From Epiperipatus broadwayi (Eukaryota; Onychophora; Udeonychophora; Euonychophora; Peripatidae), in NCBI GenBank assembly GCA_028023455.1, contig JAQFVV010000288.1:62001-126000 (forward strand): a stretch of DNA of 64,000 nucleotides, read 5' to 3'. The translations under genes were made by a program, and so were the position numbers. The notes beneath the pieces were generated by a model. The model saw only the letters and a program-made list of their open reading frames with translations, had not been told where the DNA came from and did no database searches. Shown piece after piece: positions 24,590 to 36,689 of this stretch (position 1 is its first letter; each line of letters starts with the position of its first letter).

Positions 24590-27500
24590 GCATTAATTCC
24601 TCTGATTTAATTTAGGATTATATAATTAATAGGGAAAATAGTATTTATTTTACCCATGCATATTTTTTTATAATAATGATGGATCTGAAAGTAAATATTT
24701 TGTTTTCTTTCCCACATGATAGTACGAATATTCTGGACAATTCTAATATTATAATATGTATTGTAATTTCTGGAAGAAGAGAATCAAATGTTTCAAATCA
24801 TATAAATCATTTCATTTGTTCTCTTTCCTCAATAATTTTATTTTATTACCAGTAGCTGTTAATTTTAATAAAAATGTACCAAGAAAAAAAAAACTTTCAC
24901 TTTTCAATATCTTTTTTAATATTTAATTTTTAATGCTTTATGTTTAAAAGTATTTTTAAAAGAAAAAAAAAACAATAAGATTTTAATAGATTTGATAAAC
25001 TTTATTTTAATTTGAGTTGTTCTTTTTCTTTTGTTTTTATCTCTCTTGATTACAAAAAATAAATTTAGTGTAATTAACTGGCTATCTTGTTATTGCTTTT
25101 TTACAAGAACATTTTTTAATTAGAGAGAAATGTCCATAAATTTTTGATGTTAATTTAAATTCTTCACTTGCTTTTCAATGTCTAAAATTAAGGAGGTAAA
25201 TAGCTGAAAAAATGTATTTATAAACAAATACTTAATTGGTTGTTATAAAAATTATCAGCTTAGAGACAAATTGTGAATGACTTGTAACCAAAATTGTTCA
25301 AAAAACTTGTGGTGGTGTGAATAAATCAGAAGATGCAAGTGTCTGGTAAGAAAAAGTTTATTCCTAACTTAGCTGTTGAATAGAGATCAGACAAGTCTTA
25401 ATCCATCTGATAAAAAAGAAGGAATCAGAACTCTTTATCAATTTGTTATATAGTTCAGCATGAATATTAACTAACTTATTACATAGAATAGCAGAAGTTT
25501 TAATCAAGCATTTAAAACATTATAAATTCAGTCATAATAATAGTTTTTACAATCAAAACCATATGCTAAATTCAGATAAAAGCTATAAATCATCTTTCTC
25601 CATGTAACACCTTCACTGGAATAAAAATGTAGAGAAAATACCCCTAAAGTAATCTGCAATTTCATCTTTAAGCAAGTTCATCAGTCTGTCTGTGTTAATC
25701 TCACAGAGAAAATTTCTCATAAAGTGGATAAAAATTTGGAATTGTTAATGTGGAAATATTGCAAACCAGAAAAAAGGACAAATTGATCATGTTCATGTGC
25801 AAAAGTTTTCTAGAAGAAAACATAAATGAAACAAACTGAAATTATAATTAGCAAGGACTCCACAGACAAAAAATAGAACCATAGTTGAAGATTTTTTAAG
25901 TATGCACACAAAATTTTTATGTATAATAAAAACTATTTTTGTAAGAATTGATAATTTTAAATATTTTCATTAAGTTATTGTTTTCAAATTGTGAAGCATA
26001 TTTTTCTTAAAATTCAGTCAATTTTTTCTTCAAAATTATGAAATAGTTTTTAGAAAGTTTTTTTTTTTTTAAATAAGTTTTCCTCTTTTCATTCACTTTC
26101 TATCCTAAAAACTTAAAAGTGTAATTAAGGTAAATTAAAAATTGTTATCTTTGATTTTGAAAATGTTTGTTTTTCTAATTCTTAGTTATGTAAAAAAATT
26201 AACTAAATTAATTAAAAGTTAATTTATAAATAGAAATTGACTCACTCATTATAATTTTTATGAAAAAGTGTACTTTTTTGATGAAATGAATTTTTAAAAT
26301 TTCTTATTATCATATCATTTTTATTGTTGGACAATTTGTTAGTAAATAATTATTTTAAAATATTTTTTTAGTTTTTATTCTTTTCAACTTCTGTTGCATA
26401 AATTGTTGTGTGTGTGTGATTTTATTGAATGGCACTTAGTGTTCTAACATTTGTTAAATGATCCCAATAAAACTATTCATTTATAGAAGGGAAAACCCAG
26501 GAATTATTTAAAATGATTTATAATATGCTAATTTATTTATTTATTTTTCTTTTGCTCACAGTAAAATTTTATAGATTTCTTGTTTCCTGAGATAGATTTG
26601 TGCAACAGTTACTTATATGTATTGGGGGTTATGTTTAGTTTTATGGTAATCCAGTTGATGATGATCATGACTGATGTAAAAGAGACATTCTTTAAAGTCA
26701 AAGCAGTACATTTCATTTTATTTATTATTTCTTTAGAAATTTTGTTCATATTTTTCCCGCATATTAATGGTGCTAAATGACCAGGGCATTAATGATCATC
26801 ATCTTGTTTCTATAACCCAAAATTATTTTGTAATTGTTATAATCTTGTGAATTAGCACATTAGTCTGTGAATCCAGACAATTATTGTTTGCATTCCTGTT
26901 CTAAGTTTGGTAGTGGTTATATAATTAGTCTACCTATAGTGGACCACTTTAAAATCCAGTCTCAAGATTGCCTGTTGAATTATATTTTATCATTGATCAT
27001 TCATGATGATGAATAATTATTAATTTTTTGTAATACTGGGGAACATATAATTATTTGTATTAGTTCTGTGCTGATTTCTCATGCGCATTATATTATTTGG
27101 AAATTTAATTTTATATTTTGTTTATTTGGGGAAGATAATGGTTTCCCATTGCATCATAATTCAGCTGTAATTTAGTGTACTGTTACATATGGCAACCCAA
27201 TTTCCCATACAGTTATATGTAAATAACAACAATAGTAATATAATTTTACTATACCCATTATGATTACTATAATTAAGACACTAGATAAAAAACAAAAATA
27301 ATAAATTCATAATTAACCTTCTTATCGATTTCAATATCCGTCAAAACTAATTGTTGTAATAGTATAAAATATTTCAAGATTTTTATTAAAGTTTATTCTT
27401 AAATGATAATTGAAATAATTAAACATATTCATCATTTATGATTTTTTTGTGTTTTTTTTTTTTTAGTTGCATATTATAATTGTGAAACAGAGCAGAAATA

Positions 27501-28100
27501 TATCTCATTAAGATTTGACAATACTTAACGCACCCCAAAAGGTATATACCTCTGCTTTGTTTCAAGTTATATATATTTAAAGTATATCAAGTGTTAATAC
27601 CTATAATCATATTTTTGATTAAATAATTTATACGCTTGTCAGATTAGCAAGACAAAAAATAATATAATTAACACAATCACCTTCATAATCAATAAATATA
27701 TGTATATTAAGCATTAATTAATATTTTATTATCTTTGATGTTTGTTAAACACAAGTGTTATTAAGATTACTCTGCAAATAATACATCGCGAAATTATATT
27801 TTTATACATTAAAAGATAATACTATTACAATTTTTTATCAATATGTTATACAGAATAAAAATTGGTTACTATTTTAATGTAGTTGTTTCTTCTGGGGCAT
27901 AGCAATAATCCATCGAAGCAGGAAAGAAATAATTGGGTAGAATAATAATAATAATAATTCATTAATATTACATATCTAACTTTGTTTTAAACAATATATG
28001 TGTATTCTTTGGTCTCCTTCTTGATCAAATGTGCTGTAAATGATGATATATTCAATAATTTTAAAGAGAGAAATTTGTATTATATAATACTTATTTCATA
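24590..28100. other. Unannotated AT-rich DNA
   Basis: About 3.5 kb with homopolymer runs and no recognisable gene or repeat pair. The 66-codon hydrophobic frame at 26580-26780 has no known motif and is probably chance. Confidence 0.5.
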
Positions 28101-28672
28101 AAACCATCACATCACATAATCACTATTTTACATATGTTGTTAGAGTACTCAACTCTCAATACACTAGTGCCACCAAGTTCGACCTTTTGTAGTCAATGGT
28201 TGCAGAAAGATTTGTGCATAAAATTCTTCTCTAATGCCTACTCATCCAACAACCTATTGTAAGTTTCTAGCTTGTTCCTTTCATCAGGGTGTAGTCTTGG
28301 ATTTAAGAGCACTGCACCTAGACCTTAAGTCTTAATGCAATCCTCCAGCAACTACCTTTTATCTATTTGGTAAACTATAAATCTAGGAGCCCAAGATGAA
28401 ATACCATAATGTTTCCAACCCAAGATCATTTATGTGTATGTTCATATAGATCTGAATTCAGTTCAGCATCCATACATTTTAGTGTCTTTGGTTTTTAAAA
28501 AACCAGAGACACCATTAACCTATGGGCAATATAATTATAAAATCATCAAAACATCACACGATTGCCATTTCATATGCTTACACATACTGTTAATAATTGT
28601 ACCAAACTCTCCATAAAGTAGTGTCATCAAGTTCAAGCCTTTATAATCAATGGATGCATGAAGGTTTGTGCA
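28101..28672. repeat. Two diverged copies of an about 120-bp sequence
   Basis: 28101-28219 and 28541-28672 share the same order of words: CATCACA, a TGTTAATA/TTGTTAGAG region, AGTG(C/T)CA(C/T)CAAGTTC, GTAGTCAATGG or ATAATCAATGG, and GTTTGTGCA. The intervening DNA is not recognised. It could be terminal repeats of a small element or a dispersed repeat. Confidence 0.45.
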
Positions 28673-29175
28673 CTTGGTGGCATTATTGTTTGAACAGTTT
28701 TGTATACTTATTCTGTGTTAAATTTTTAATATTATAATTTCGATGCTATGACATTTCATTCAATTTTATGAAATATTTGTTTTATATAATTCAATTATTT
28801 CACATTAATTTTATCAGTTAATCTCCTGGTATAGGCTATAGAAAATGGGGAAAATAAATCTCTTTCTCTCACTTGTTAATTTGCAATTCCATGCTTTTGA
28901 TTTCTCATTATTTATAATGTATGATTATTATTACAGTTCATTTAAAAACAGGAGTTTTGAAAATATATATTATTACTTTAATGTAGTCTTTTTTTTAATC
29001 CAAAATCGGCCTCTTTTAAAAAGCAGATAATAATTTCAATATTTTAATTAGTTTTTCCCCCTTATGTATAGCATTTGTATAAATCAACTAATTTACATAA
29101 ATAAAAATAACACAAAGAAAATAATTGTATAACTTATAATAAATGTTTAATAATCTAAACCAACAAACATATTTT

Positions 29176-30690
29176 TATTCATTCTAGATACATTAGTATT
29201 AATACTGCATTCTTCCAATCATCTAGTACATCATTATCATTTACACTGATGTTATATAACTCTGTCACATTTTTCTACTTTTATCTCCTGTTTTTTTTAA
29301 GATATCGATTACAATTCCATCATTCCCTAGAGCTTGTCCTGTCTTCATAAATTTAGTTGCATGTCTCACTTTTTCATTTAAAATGCTGTCAGGTCAGAAG
29401 ATATATTGGTTTTAGTAGGTACTTTTCCTTGTTTTATATTGCTATATAATTCTTCATAGAATTTGTCTACATATTTCATGATGCGATCTCTTTTTTTAGT
29501 AATAGTTTCATTTTTTCTTATTGTAAAAGTAAGTTTTCTACCAATTCCAAGATGTTGCTTTACATCCTTGAGACTTTTATTCTCTAATAAAGCTATAGTT
29601 TCTAGGTCACAATTATACTTTCTTATACTCTTTTTAGCACCAGTTTGCACAATTTGAAGTACATGTACTCAATCCTTAATGCATTATTTTTGTATATTTT
29701 CATATTCCATTTTTTTCATACATTATCTTGTCTCAGCAGAATTTTTACAAGTTAATTACTGCTTTTTTTCATCAACTATATTTGTCATAGTTTTAAAAAG
29801 TATATCAGTTATCTTCCACTTGAATTCGTTTAAATCTAACCTTGTCCTCAATCTGCTAAATATTTGAAAAAGACTTGCAAGGTCTAATTTACATTCATTG
29901 TAATGTTTCTGAACTTAGAAATATCAATTGTGAATATAATTTTGCCTAATGTTTTCCTCTCTCTCTCGTTTTGCATTAACATGTATCTTACATTTTATTA
30001 GTCGATGATCGATTCCAGTATTGAATTTATTGAGAGCATTACAATCTTGAAAAACATGTTTTCTATTAGTTAAAACATATCCAATTCTGCTGTACCTTCA
30101 TATTGATACTTCTTTGTCCATTTGCGTTCAACCTTTTTCTCAAATAAAGAAGTCATAATATAAAGTATTTATTTTTCTGCAAACTCCACAAATCTATGTT
30201 CTCTCTCATTTCTATTACCGTAATCAAATGTATCTACAATACTCTCATCTTTCAATTCTTCACCAATTCTAGCATTAAAGTTTCCTACGTAAAATGTTGT
30301 TTGAGGTGATCAAAAGATTTTTGTACATCCATGCAAAAATCCTCTACTTCTTCATTACAATGAGAACTTGTGGCGGAATAAACCTGAATTGTCTGCATTA
30401 AATTGAATAACTAATCTTGACACTATTTTTCTCTTACACCATCAATCTCCACAATATTTTTCTTCTATTTTTATTTCTAATGAATCGTACTCCACTTGTA
30501 TTTCCAATGTTTGTTCTTTTGTAATATAGTACATGTATACTTTTTAAATGAATTGTTTCTTCATCTTTCTTCTAATTTCACAAAGTGTGATGATGTCCCA
30601 CTTAATAGGAGACGATTCTTCGAATTCATGCAATCTTTCTTCACTCGCAAATGATCTGCAGTTGTAAGTACCTAATTGAAAGTCCATCAT
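29176..30690 (-). pseudogene. RTE-like LINE fragment A (endonuclease and start of RT)
   Basis: Minus strand. Near 30690 the frame opens with MMDFQLGTYNCRSF, then KWDII and LCEIRRK, as at the N-terminus of APE-type endonucleases. It continues through degraded endonuclease blocks (30200-30450) and a linker preserved as a 90-codon frame (29650-29378) with KYNCDLETIALLENKSL. It fades at about 29176, in sequence matching the DDWKNAVIIL region of the better copy at 57066. Stops and frameshifts are frequent. The reverse transcriptase core and 3' tail are missing, so the copy is truncated at the end where LINE integration begins; a later deletion is likely. Confidence 0.75.
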
Positions 30691-31095
30691 GTGAGTTTGA
30701 TGATGATTATTATTTTAAAATAAAATCTTCACAATTAAATATGTCTATATAAAATAAATAACTGAATATTATCTATAGCCATCTTACTAGCGGTTTTTGT
30801 CTTCTTGATTAGCCTTCAAATGTTAATATTTAAATCTTCTTAAAATCACAATTCTATAATAACTTGAGTTATTCAATGAAAAGATGTAATTCTATGTTTG
30901 CAGACATGCAATTATTTGTAATTGTGACTTTTTGTTTTGATAATATTTTTTGTTTTACATTTAGATAATGGCTTGAAGAACACTACAGTTTTTTCACTTT
31001 CTTTGAGTAAACCATATGAATCTTAAATTTTCAAGAATAATAATTTAACTTTGTTATATTATTTGAATACGAGTTGTCTATAAAATATAACCCAG
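30691..31095. other. Unannotated AT-rich DNA between LINE fragment A and the TAF12 relic
   Basis: No feature recognised. It would contain any 5' untranslated sequence of the TAF12 retrocopy, but none could be identified. Confidence 0.4.
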
Positions 31096-31236
31096 ATGAA
31101 TATTAATGATTATACCAGAGCATTAGGTAGCTTAAATGTAACACAGCCTCCAGTTACAATAGCTACTATGTCCCATCCATCTTCTTTGAAACCAATTTCC
31201 ACAACTCCAGAGACCAGTGGAAGGAATAGTCTTGAT
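31096..31236 (+). pseudogene. TAF12: TAF12 retrocopy, N-terminal part (interrupted by hAT)
   Basis: ATG at 31096 opens MNINDYTRALGSLNVTQPPV, then TPETSGRNSLD, a Ser/Thr/Pro-rich segment like the poorly conserved N-terminus of TFIID subunit TAF12. The frame runs without a stop to the hAT insertion point at 31236 and resumes in phase at 33914 if the transposon and one 8-bp target copy are removed. No intron is seen. TAF12 pairs with TAF4 through a histone fold in TFIID and is also in SAGA. This copy is dead because the 3' part is frameshifted and split. The N-terminal part alone would not be recognisable; the call depends on its continuity with 33906-34241. Confidence 0.6.
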
Positions 31237-33905
31237 CAGTGATATTTAAACATTTTAGCAGTACTATCCGGCATGGGATATCTAGGTCACATGCCTACCC
31301 AAAATTTAAAAAATCAGTAATCTAATTCTAATTGCTCAAAAACTAGGACTAGGTAATATTAAAAATTAGGAAGATGTTAATTTATATTTTATTTCATACA
31401 AAATAAATATAAGTGTCAATACAAGTAGAATAAACTGAAAATCAACTCTGTAGTTACCAAAATATTAGGTTGAAAAATCGACTAGTATTAATCATTTATA
31501 ACTAATTAAATTAAAATTTGGCGTATAACACGTATGAGCTTAAAAAAATTCAGTTTAAAAAAAACTACAAAAGGAAAATATTTAATGATATCTATGAGCC
31601 TCTTTTTTATTTACAAGTAGTTATATTTCTGGCTCTACTTTGCTCAATTTGAGTCTTAACGGTGGCTTTATTGCTAATTTGTTTCGGTATTTGGATTTTA
31701 GGTAGGGAAATTGGGAAAATCCCACCTCGCACATATAAGATGAGACAAATGGTAATAATAACTTTAGAGCTGCATCAGACAGTTCTGTATATTCATTTTG
31801 AACTTTAAGCCGAACACTACTCAATTCAAGCTCTTTCAAAACAAATTTTAACTCTCCATCAGATAATAACTCAGTTAATTTTTCGCATAAATTAAAAGAT
31901 AATTTTGGGTAATATACACTGAAAGGGATTCGAATACATTCGGAGTCAGAAAAACCTTCCGAAAAATAAGTATTAAATTGCTATTTAAGATCTAGCAAGT
32001 GAGTTGTTATATCTTTAATAACTGATTGAATAACTTTTAGTTTGTTTTCTATGACAAAACTTTCTAAAATAAAAAATGCTGCAAAATTTATCTCCTTGCA
32101 GTAGGAACACCACAAATCTATTTTCTTTGTAAAGGCTTTGATTTTATCATTGGTCATAAATATATTTAATTGTTCAACTTGAAGATTTAAATTCAACTCG
32201 TTCAATTTGAGAAAAATATCACTTAAGTAAGTTAGCCTACATAGCCATTCTTCATCAGTTAAAAAGTATATAATTTTTTTATCTTTATTATTGTCATTTA
32301 AAAACACAACCATCTCACCTTCAAGTTCTTAATAGTCTCGTTAGGACCCTAATACTCGAAAGCCAACATACCTCTGTATGTAAAAGAAGCTGTTGATGGT
32401 TACTGCCCATTTCTCTGCATATATAAAAAAAATTCTTGAGTTCAGAGAACGGGCCTTTATAACATTTATCATTTTAACTCCAGTATCTAAGATAAAGTTT
32501 AAGTTTGGTGGCATGTTTTTTATACAAGCGCTTCCTGTGAATCATACAATGAACCCATATTTCATTAGGTGAGACTTATTTGATTTGGGATAGAAGTCCA
32601 CTGTGTTTTTCAACCATGGCAGGAGCTCCATCATTGCACACCCCCACATAATTTTCCCAAGAAATATTGTTTCCCTTCATGTAAGAATTTACCACTTTAA
32701 TTATTTCTTCTCCCCTATTCCTTTGTAGTTCATTGCAAAAACGAAAGATTTCTTCAACTTCATTTTTATATTCATATTTTGGGAAACATATTAGTTTCGC
32801 AGCCTTTTGGCAATCGGTGGATTTATCCAACTGAAGTCTGAAAAATTTACTTTCTAAATTCTGATTATAAATTCGCTTTCGACTTTATCTGCCATTTCGA
32901 TTATTATGCAACCAATTGTTGTAGCAGAGAGTGGTATTTGATATATCTGTTGCTTTTCCTTCTCGCCAAACAATAATTAACTCTTCAGCAATGGTGTATG
33001 GCTTGCCAGATTTAGCTATACAATAGCTTACTCGGTAAGAAGCCTCCAATGCTTTTTTCTTAATACCGGTAAAAGTATACATAACGTTTTGCTTTCATGC
33101 CAAATGCCCTATTTTTTTTTGAAAAAATTCAATGGTTTTATCTTTGGATTCTGGGTGTTTGGTGTGTAGGTGTCTCTGCAGTTTATTTGGTTTCAGTGAC
33201 TCGTTTGATTACTGCCAGGCACATAAGGCATCTAGCCCTTAGTTTATCATCTTCAATGCATACAAAACTTTATTTTATAAACTCATTGTCAAACTTACGA
33301 ACTTGTTTGTTTGCCTTCACCTTACGAACTTGTTTGTTTGCTTTTACTTTTTTATGGCTTGACTCTAGTGTCGGAAGTTAAAACAGCCGAAATTGAAGCG
33401 CTCGCAGCTTTTCTCGTCATTTGGTTCTTCATTGTCTGTTTTTTCAATTATCCTACCAGTTTTTAGCCACTTATCCATGAGAGTTCATAAAATATATAAC
33501 TTTAAAAGCAGTCCATTTATCACAAATACTAAGTTAAAAAAGAAATTTTACACTAAAATAATAATTAAACTCACAAATGTGCTATGATGACGATGTAAAT
33601 AGAATATGCGCTGTCATCACTTGTTTGCAAAGTCATGTGATTTCCTGAAAGCAATGTTACATGACGTCTGAGACATATCTGAACCTCTATCTCTTTGAAG
33701 TCGTGTCGTTTTTAAAATGGAGTAATCTTCTAGAATTTAATGAAATTTCACATTTTAAAAATTAATATTTTTTCTCAAAAAATTTTTTCAATGATGTATT
33801 TGTAATCAATTAAATTTATTTACAATTTTTTCATCCATCTTGCGAACCCAATGTAATTTTTTGCGACCCCGTTTGAGGTCGCTACCCATAGATTGAATGC
33901 TACTA
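31237..33905 (-). mobile_element. hAT transposon (ZBED5/FAM200-like family), inserted in the TAF12 copy
   Basis: About 2.67 kb lying between 8-bp flanks GTCTTGAT (31229-31236) and GTCTATAT (33906-33913), which match at six of eight positions. hAT elements make 8-bp duplications. The left end starts CAGTGATATT. The right end, read inward on the minus strand, is TAGTAGCATTCAATCTATGG, then GCGACCTCAAACGGGGTCGC and TACATTGGGTTCGCAAG. These are typical of hAT ends with a mutated first base; the left end is more degraded. The interior carries a decayed minus-strand transposase. Confidence 0.8.
31621..33250 (-). pseudogene. hAT transposase, ZBED5/FAM200-like, multiply disrupted
   Basis: Minus-strand segments in the right order but different frames. 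About 33250-33100 gives a BED-finger tail with KPLNFFKKK. 33082-32885 gives LEASYRVSYCIAKSGKPYTI, a hallmark of ZBED5/FAM200/GTF2IRD2-type transposases. 32830-32576 gives DKSTDCQKAAKLI, then GEEIIKVVNSY and GVCNDGAPAMVEKHSG, the catalytic-core region with its D. 32313-31981 gives LSDIFLKLNELNLNLQ. 31839-31621 gives the C-terminal dimerisation region with LLLPFVSSYMCEVGFSQF. Several stops and frameshifts make it inactive. The transposase would cut and paste the element by binding its ends. Confidence 0.8.
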
Positions 33906-34241
33906 GTCTATATGGTAATCAGGTATTAAATAAACAAAGAATTCAAGATTTAGTTCATGAAATTGAACCTAATAAACAGCTTGATGATGATGTTGAGGGG
34001 ATGCTGCCACAAAATGCTGAAGAATTACTTGAAAGTGTTGTAACTAATGCCTGTTTATTAGCTAAGCATGGCAATATAATACCTTAAATGTCTAAAAAGT
34101 CCAAATGCATTTAGAACGTAGTTGGAATATGTGGATTCCAGGCTTTTGTTCTGAAAAGTTAAGACCATTTAAAAAGCAGCAGTAACAGAAGCCCATAAAC
34201 AGAGGATGGCTTTGATTCACAAAATATTAAAGAAATACTGA
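33906..34241 (+). pseudogene. TAF12: TAF12 retrocopy, histone-fold and C-terminal part
   Basis: After the second target-site copy the text reads GNQVLNKQRIQDLVHEIEP, then LDDDVEGMLPQNAEELLESV and VTNACLLAKH. In a shifted frame it continues VQMHLERSWNMWIPGF and CSEKLRPFKK, and after another shift AVTEAHKQRMALIHKILKKY, ending at TGA 34239-34241. This follows the TAF12 histone fold and its highly conserved LERxWNMWIPGF C-terminus from end to end. Frameshifts and in-frame stops lie near 34060-34100 and 34180. The two parts together come to about 155 codons, near the usual length of short TAF12 forms. Absence of introns suggests a processed copy. A polyadenylation-type AATAAA lies at 34652. Confidence 0.85.
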
Positions 34242-34960
34242 TATATACTTATGTGTCTTCATTACATTTCCAGATATTCTTGTGTATAAAAGTCTCTCCA
34301 ATCAAGAACATATTGCATTTTTAATATTGTGTTTGTATAATTTTATGTGCATACACAGTTATATATAAAATGCCCAAATTTATTTCTATTTATGTATATA
34401 TAAAACTTGAAAGCTTATATTCAAAAATGAAAAGATTTTATGATGCAAAGATATCTAACATTTGATATTATAGACCTGTTTATCTCCTGAATAAAATGTA
34501 AATTGGCAAATATTTATAATGTGATTTGAAACCTTGTTAGTCGTAAACAGTTTGATGAAACGTGTCACTAAAAAGTCTTACCTTATAGCTTGAATGTGAA
34601 CTCATGCTATGTTTTCCTTTAAAAAAGCCATAAAAATCCTCATTTTGATTCAATAAAATGGGTTTTTTTTTTTAAAAAGGAAAATAAAATTGAAATAATC
34701 ATACTTTATAAATATAACAAACAATGTTTTAAATAAACAATGTAATTGTGTGAACATATATAATTTCTGGAAAGTTGGCCATGTAAGTGGAAACAGTAAT
34801 GGTGTGTGATTTTAATGAGATTTAAATATTAACATTTGATTGTTACTCATGAAGACAAAATGTCGCCAGTATGCTGGCTATAGTTAATATTCAGTAATTT
34901 AATTTATATAAGCATATTGAATTTTGTAGAGTTAATTGTAGAGTGTATATATATATATAT
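34242..34960. other. Probable 3' UTR of the TAF12 retrocopy, then AT-rich DNA
   Basis: No coding content. AATAAA at 34652-34657 followed within 20 bp by T- and A-runs (34662-34690) may mark the old mRNA end, though no clean poly(A) tail is left. Confidence 0.4.
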
Positions 34961-35157
34961 AATACATATTTTGCGGGTTCATCCGTGTTAAAAACTTTTA
35001 ATATCAATATACTGACGTTTCGACTTGGTCACACAAGCCATCCACAGAGTTATAAAAAGGTAGAAAGACTCTGTGGATGGCTTGTGTGACCAAGTCGAAA
35101 CGTCAGTATATTGATATTAAAAGTTTTTAACACGGATGAACCCGCAAAATATGTATT
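34961..35157. repeat. Perfect 90-bp inverted repeat with PLE-type terminal sequence
   Basis: 34961-35050 is the exact reverse complement of 35068-35157, with a 17-bp loop. Each arm holds a hammerhead-like block, CTGTGGA - stem GGCTTG...CAAGTC - GAAACGTC (35071-35104 plus; 35047-35014 minus). This is followed by CACGGATGAACCCGCAAAAT, which resembles the tail after the PLE at 24484 (CACGGAATATCCCGCAAATA). (TA)n lies just outside on both sides. No mismatch was seen in the arms, so it is recent or maintained. Confidence 0.85.
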
Positions 35158-35967
35158 TTATATATTTAACCCGTGCAAATCTTCGTTCTAACATATATAT
35201 ATATATATATGGTTGCTGAAATAAGTCTTTCATCTTTCATTAACCTAAAGAAGAGTCTTTGATTTAGCAGCTTGCAGGTCAATTTTATAATATACAAAGG
35301 AGTTTCCTGATATGTTTCATTGTATTAGTTTTTAACACCTTAATTTTGTTTCTATTTTTATTTTTTAACTTTATATTTAATTTTTTTAAATTAATATTTA
35401 TTCATTTCTTGTTCTAAAATTAATTTTTTGATTGGTTAATCAGTAATTTCTCCCAAAATGGAAGTGACTCCCCATTATTGTGGTACTAAAAATAAGTGAT
35501 TTCTATTTGAGATTTTGTGTTGATAGATAATATATGTAGACAAACAATTATCTTTTGCTTTTGTTTATATTATGAAATAAGTACATTGTCAGTAATGTAA
35601 ATGTGGTTATAAGTTTTGTGATTTTTTTTATTTCGTACTTACATAGACATTAATCGGCAATGAAGTTTTAATTTTGTCGTGTATTTCGTTTTGGCTCTGT
35701 GGAACATTGACACCCTAAAAATATGTTAACATGTAGCTTGTAAGCTTGTTGCTGCAGTTGTTATTACTATGACATTATTGATATGATAAACGAAAGGACG
35801 ACCTGTTAACATCATGCATCAGACAGCATAATATGTTTTTGGTGTTTCACTTGTGAGTTTAAAACCAGAAAGGAATAGGGCCTTTCATACCATATAATAC
35901 TAAATTGTCCAAGCACTTTACTACTGTTACACAATGCTTTATTTACCACCCTTTCTTACAGTTTACA

Positions 35968-35996
35968 GTTTTGATTGCTCCAGCAATCTTCTTCAG
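35968..35996 (-). ncRNA. Degraded hammerhead-like motif (PLE-type end relic)
   Basis: On the minus strand CTGAAGA is followed by GATTGCT GGA GCAATC (a good stem) and AAAAC in place of GAAAC. The layout matches the other three motifs in the window, with one changed core base, so it is probably the end of a decayed PLE or related short element. No coding remains were recognised around it. Confidence 0.35.
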
Positions 35997-36502
35997 AACT
36001 TTATATCTCCTAACCTTATACCAGTTGTTTGGTAATTTTAAAGTAAAAAATAAGTAAGTTTTTAAACCAGACTATATATGTCAATGATTTTCTTAGATAT
36101 TTATCAGAAATAAAACAAAAACATGCCCCTTATTTCTAGGAGGCTATAAATTAGTCATCCAAATATCAGCCAAAGAAAGGTGAAGGATGCTAAGAGCTTC
36201 CTCTTTCCCGTCAATCTGTCATTAATTTTTATTCAAACTGCAGATCACTTTCTGGAAAAAAAAATTATATAAATTGAAAAAATAATTGACTAATTATTAA
36301 CTGTCTGGACACAAAGCTGGTATTCAATGATCATCTATTATTTAATTATACCTCCAGCAGTATATCACTTTTAAGTAAAAGAAGATTACAAACATAGGAA
36401 GAACTACAGAGGGAACATTATTGAACATTGTGAAATTTTAAAAAAAAGTTGAAAAAATAATTGATTTAAAAAGTGGACATGTAAATTTACTATAAAGTAT
36501 TA

Positions 36503-36689
36503 ATATTTACTAAGGCATCAAACCTTTAAGCATGTGCGCTTGAAATACGAAGGTAGCGACCTTTAAAGGTTTTAACCACAAGCTTACTCTTTGGAAGAAA
36601 AGAGTAAGCTTCTGGTTAAGACCTGTAGAGGACCCTACCTTCGTATTTTCAAGCGCACATGCTTAAAGGTTTGATGCCTTAGTAAATAT
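36503..36689. mobile_element. MITE-like element, TA-flanked long terminal inverted repeats
   Basis: 187 bp with complementary ends (ATATTTACTAAGGCATC... and ...GATGCCTTAGTAAATAT) extending about 80 bp inward to AAGCTTACTCTT / AAGAGTAAGCTT. A few mismatches fall near 36553-36575 and 36614-36632. TA dinucleotides flank both ends (36501-36502, 36690-36691), as after Tc1/mariner-type insertion. There is no reading frame, so it would be moved by an outside transposase. Confidence 0.75.

Noticed and set aside
26580-26780. Hydrophobic 66-codon frame as a small membrane protein
   Set aside because: Phe/Ile/Leu-rich text is what T-rich DNA yields by chance. There is no start context, splice site or known family.
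28434-30000. Plus-strand frames at 28434-28616, 28845-29030, 29463-29657 and 29679-29867 as small genes
   Set aside because: The last two are antisense shadows of LINE fragment A. The others have AT-driven composition and no motif.
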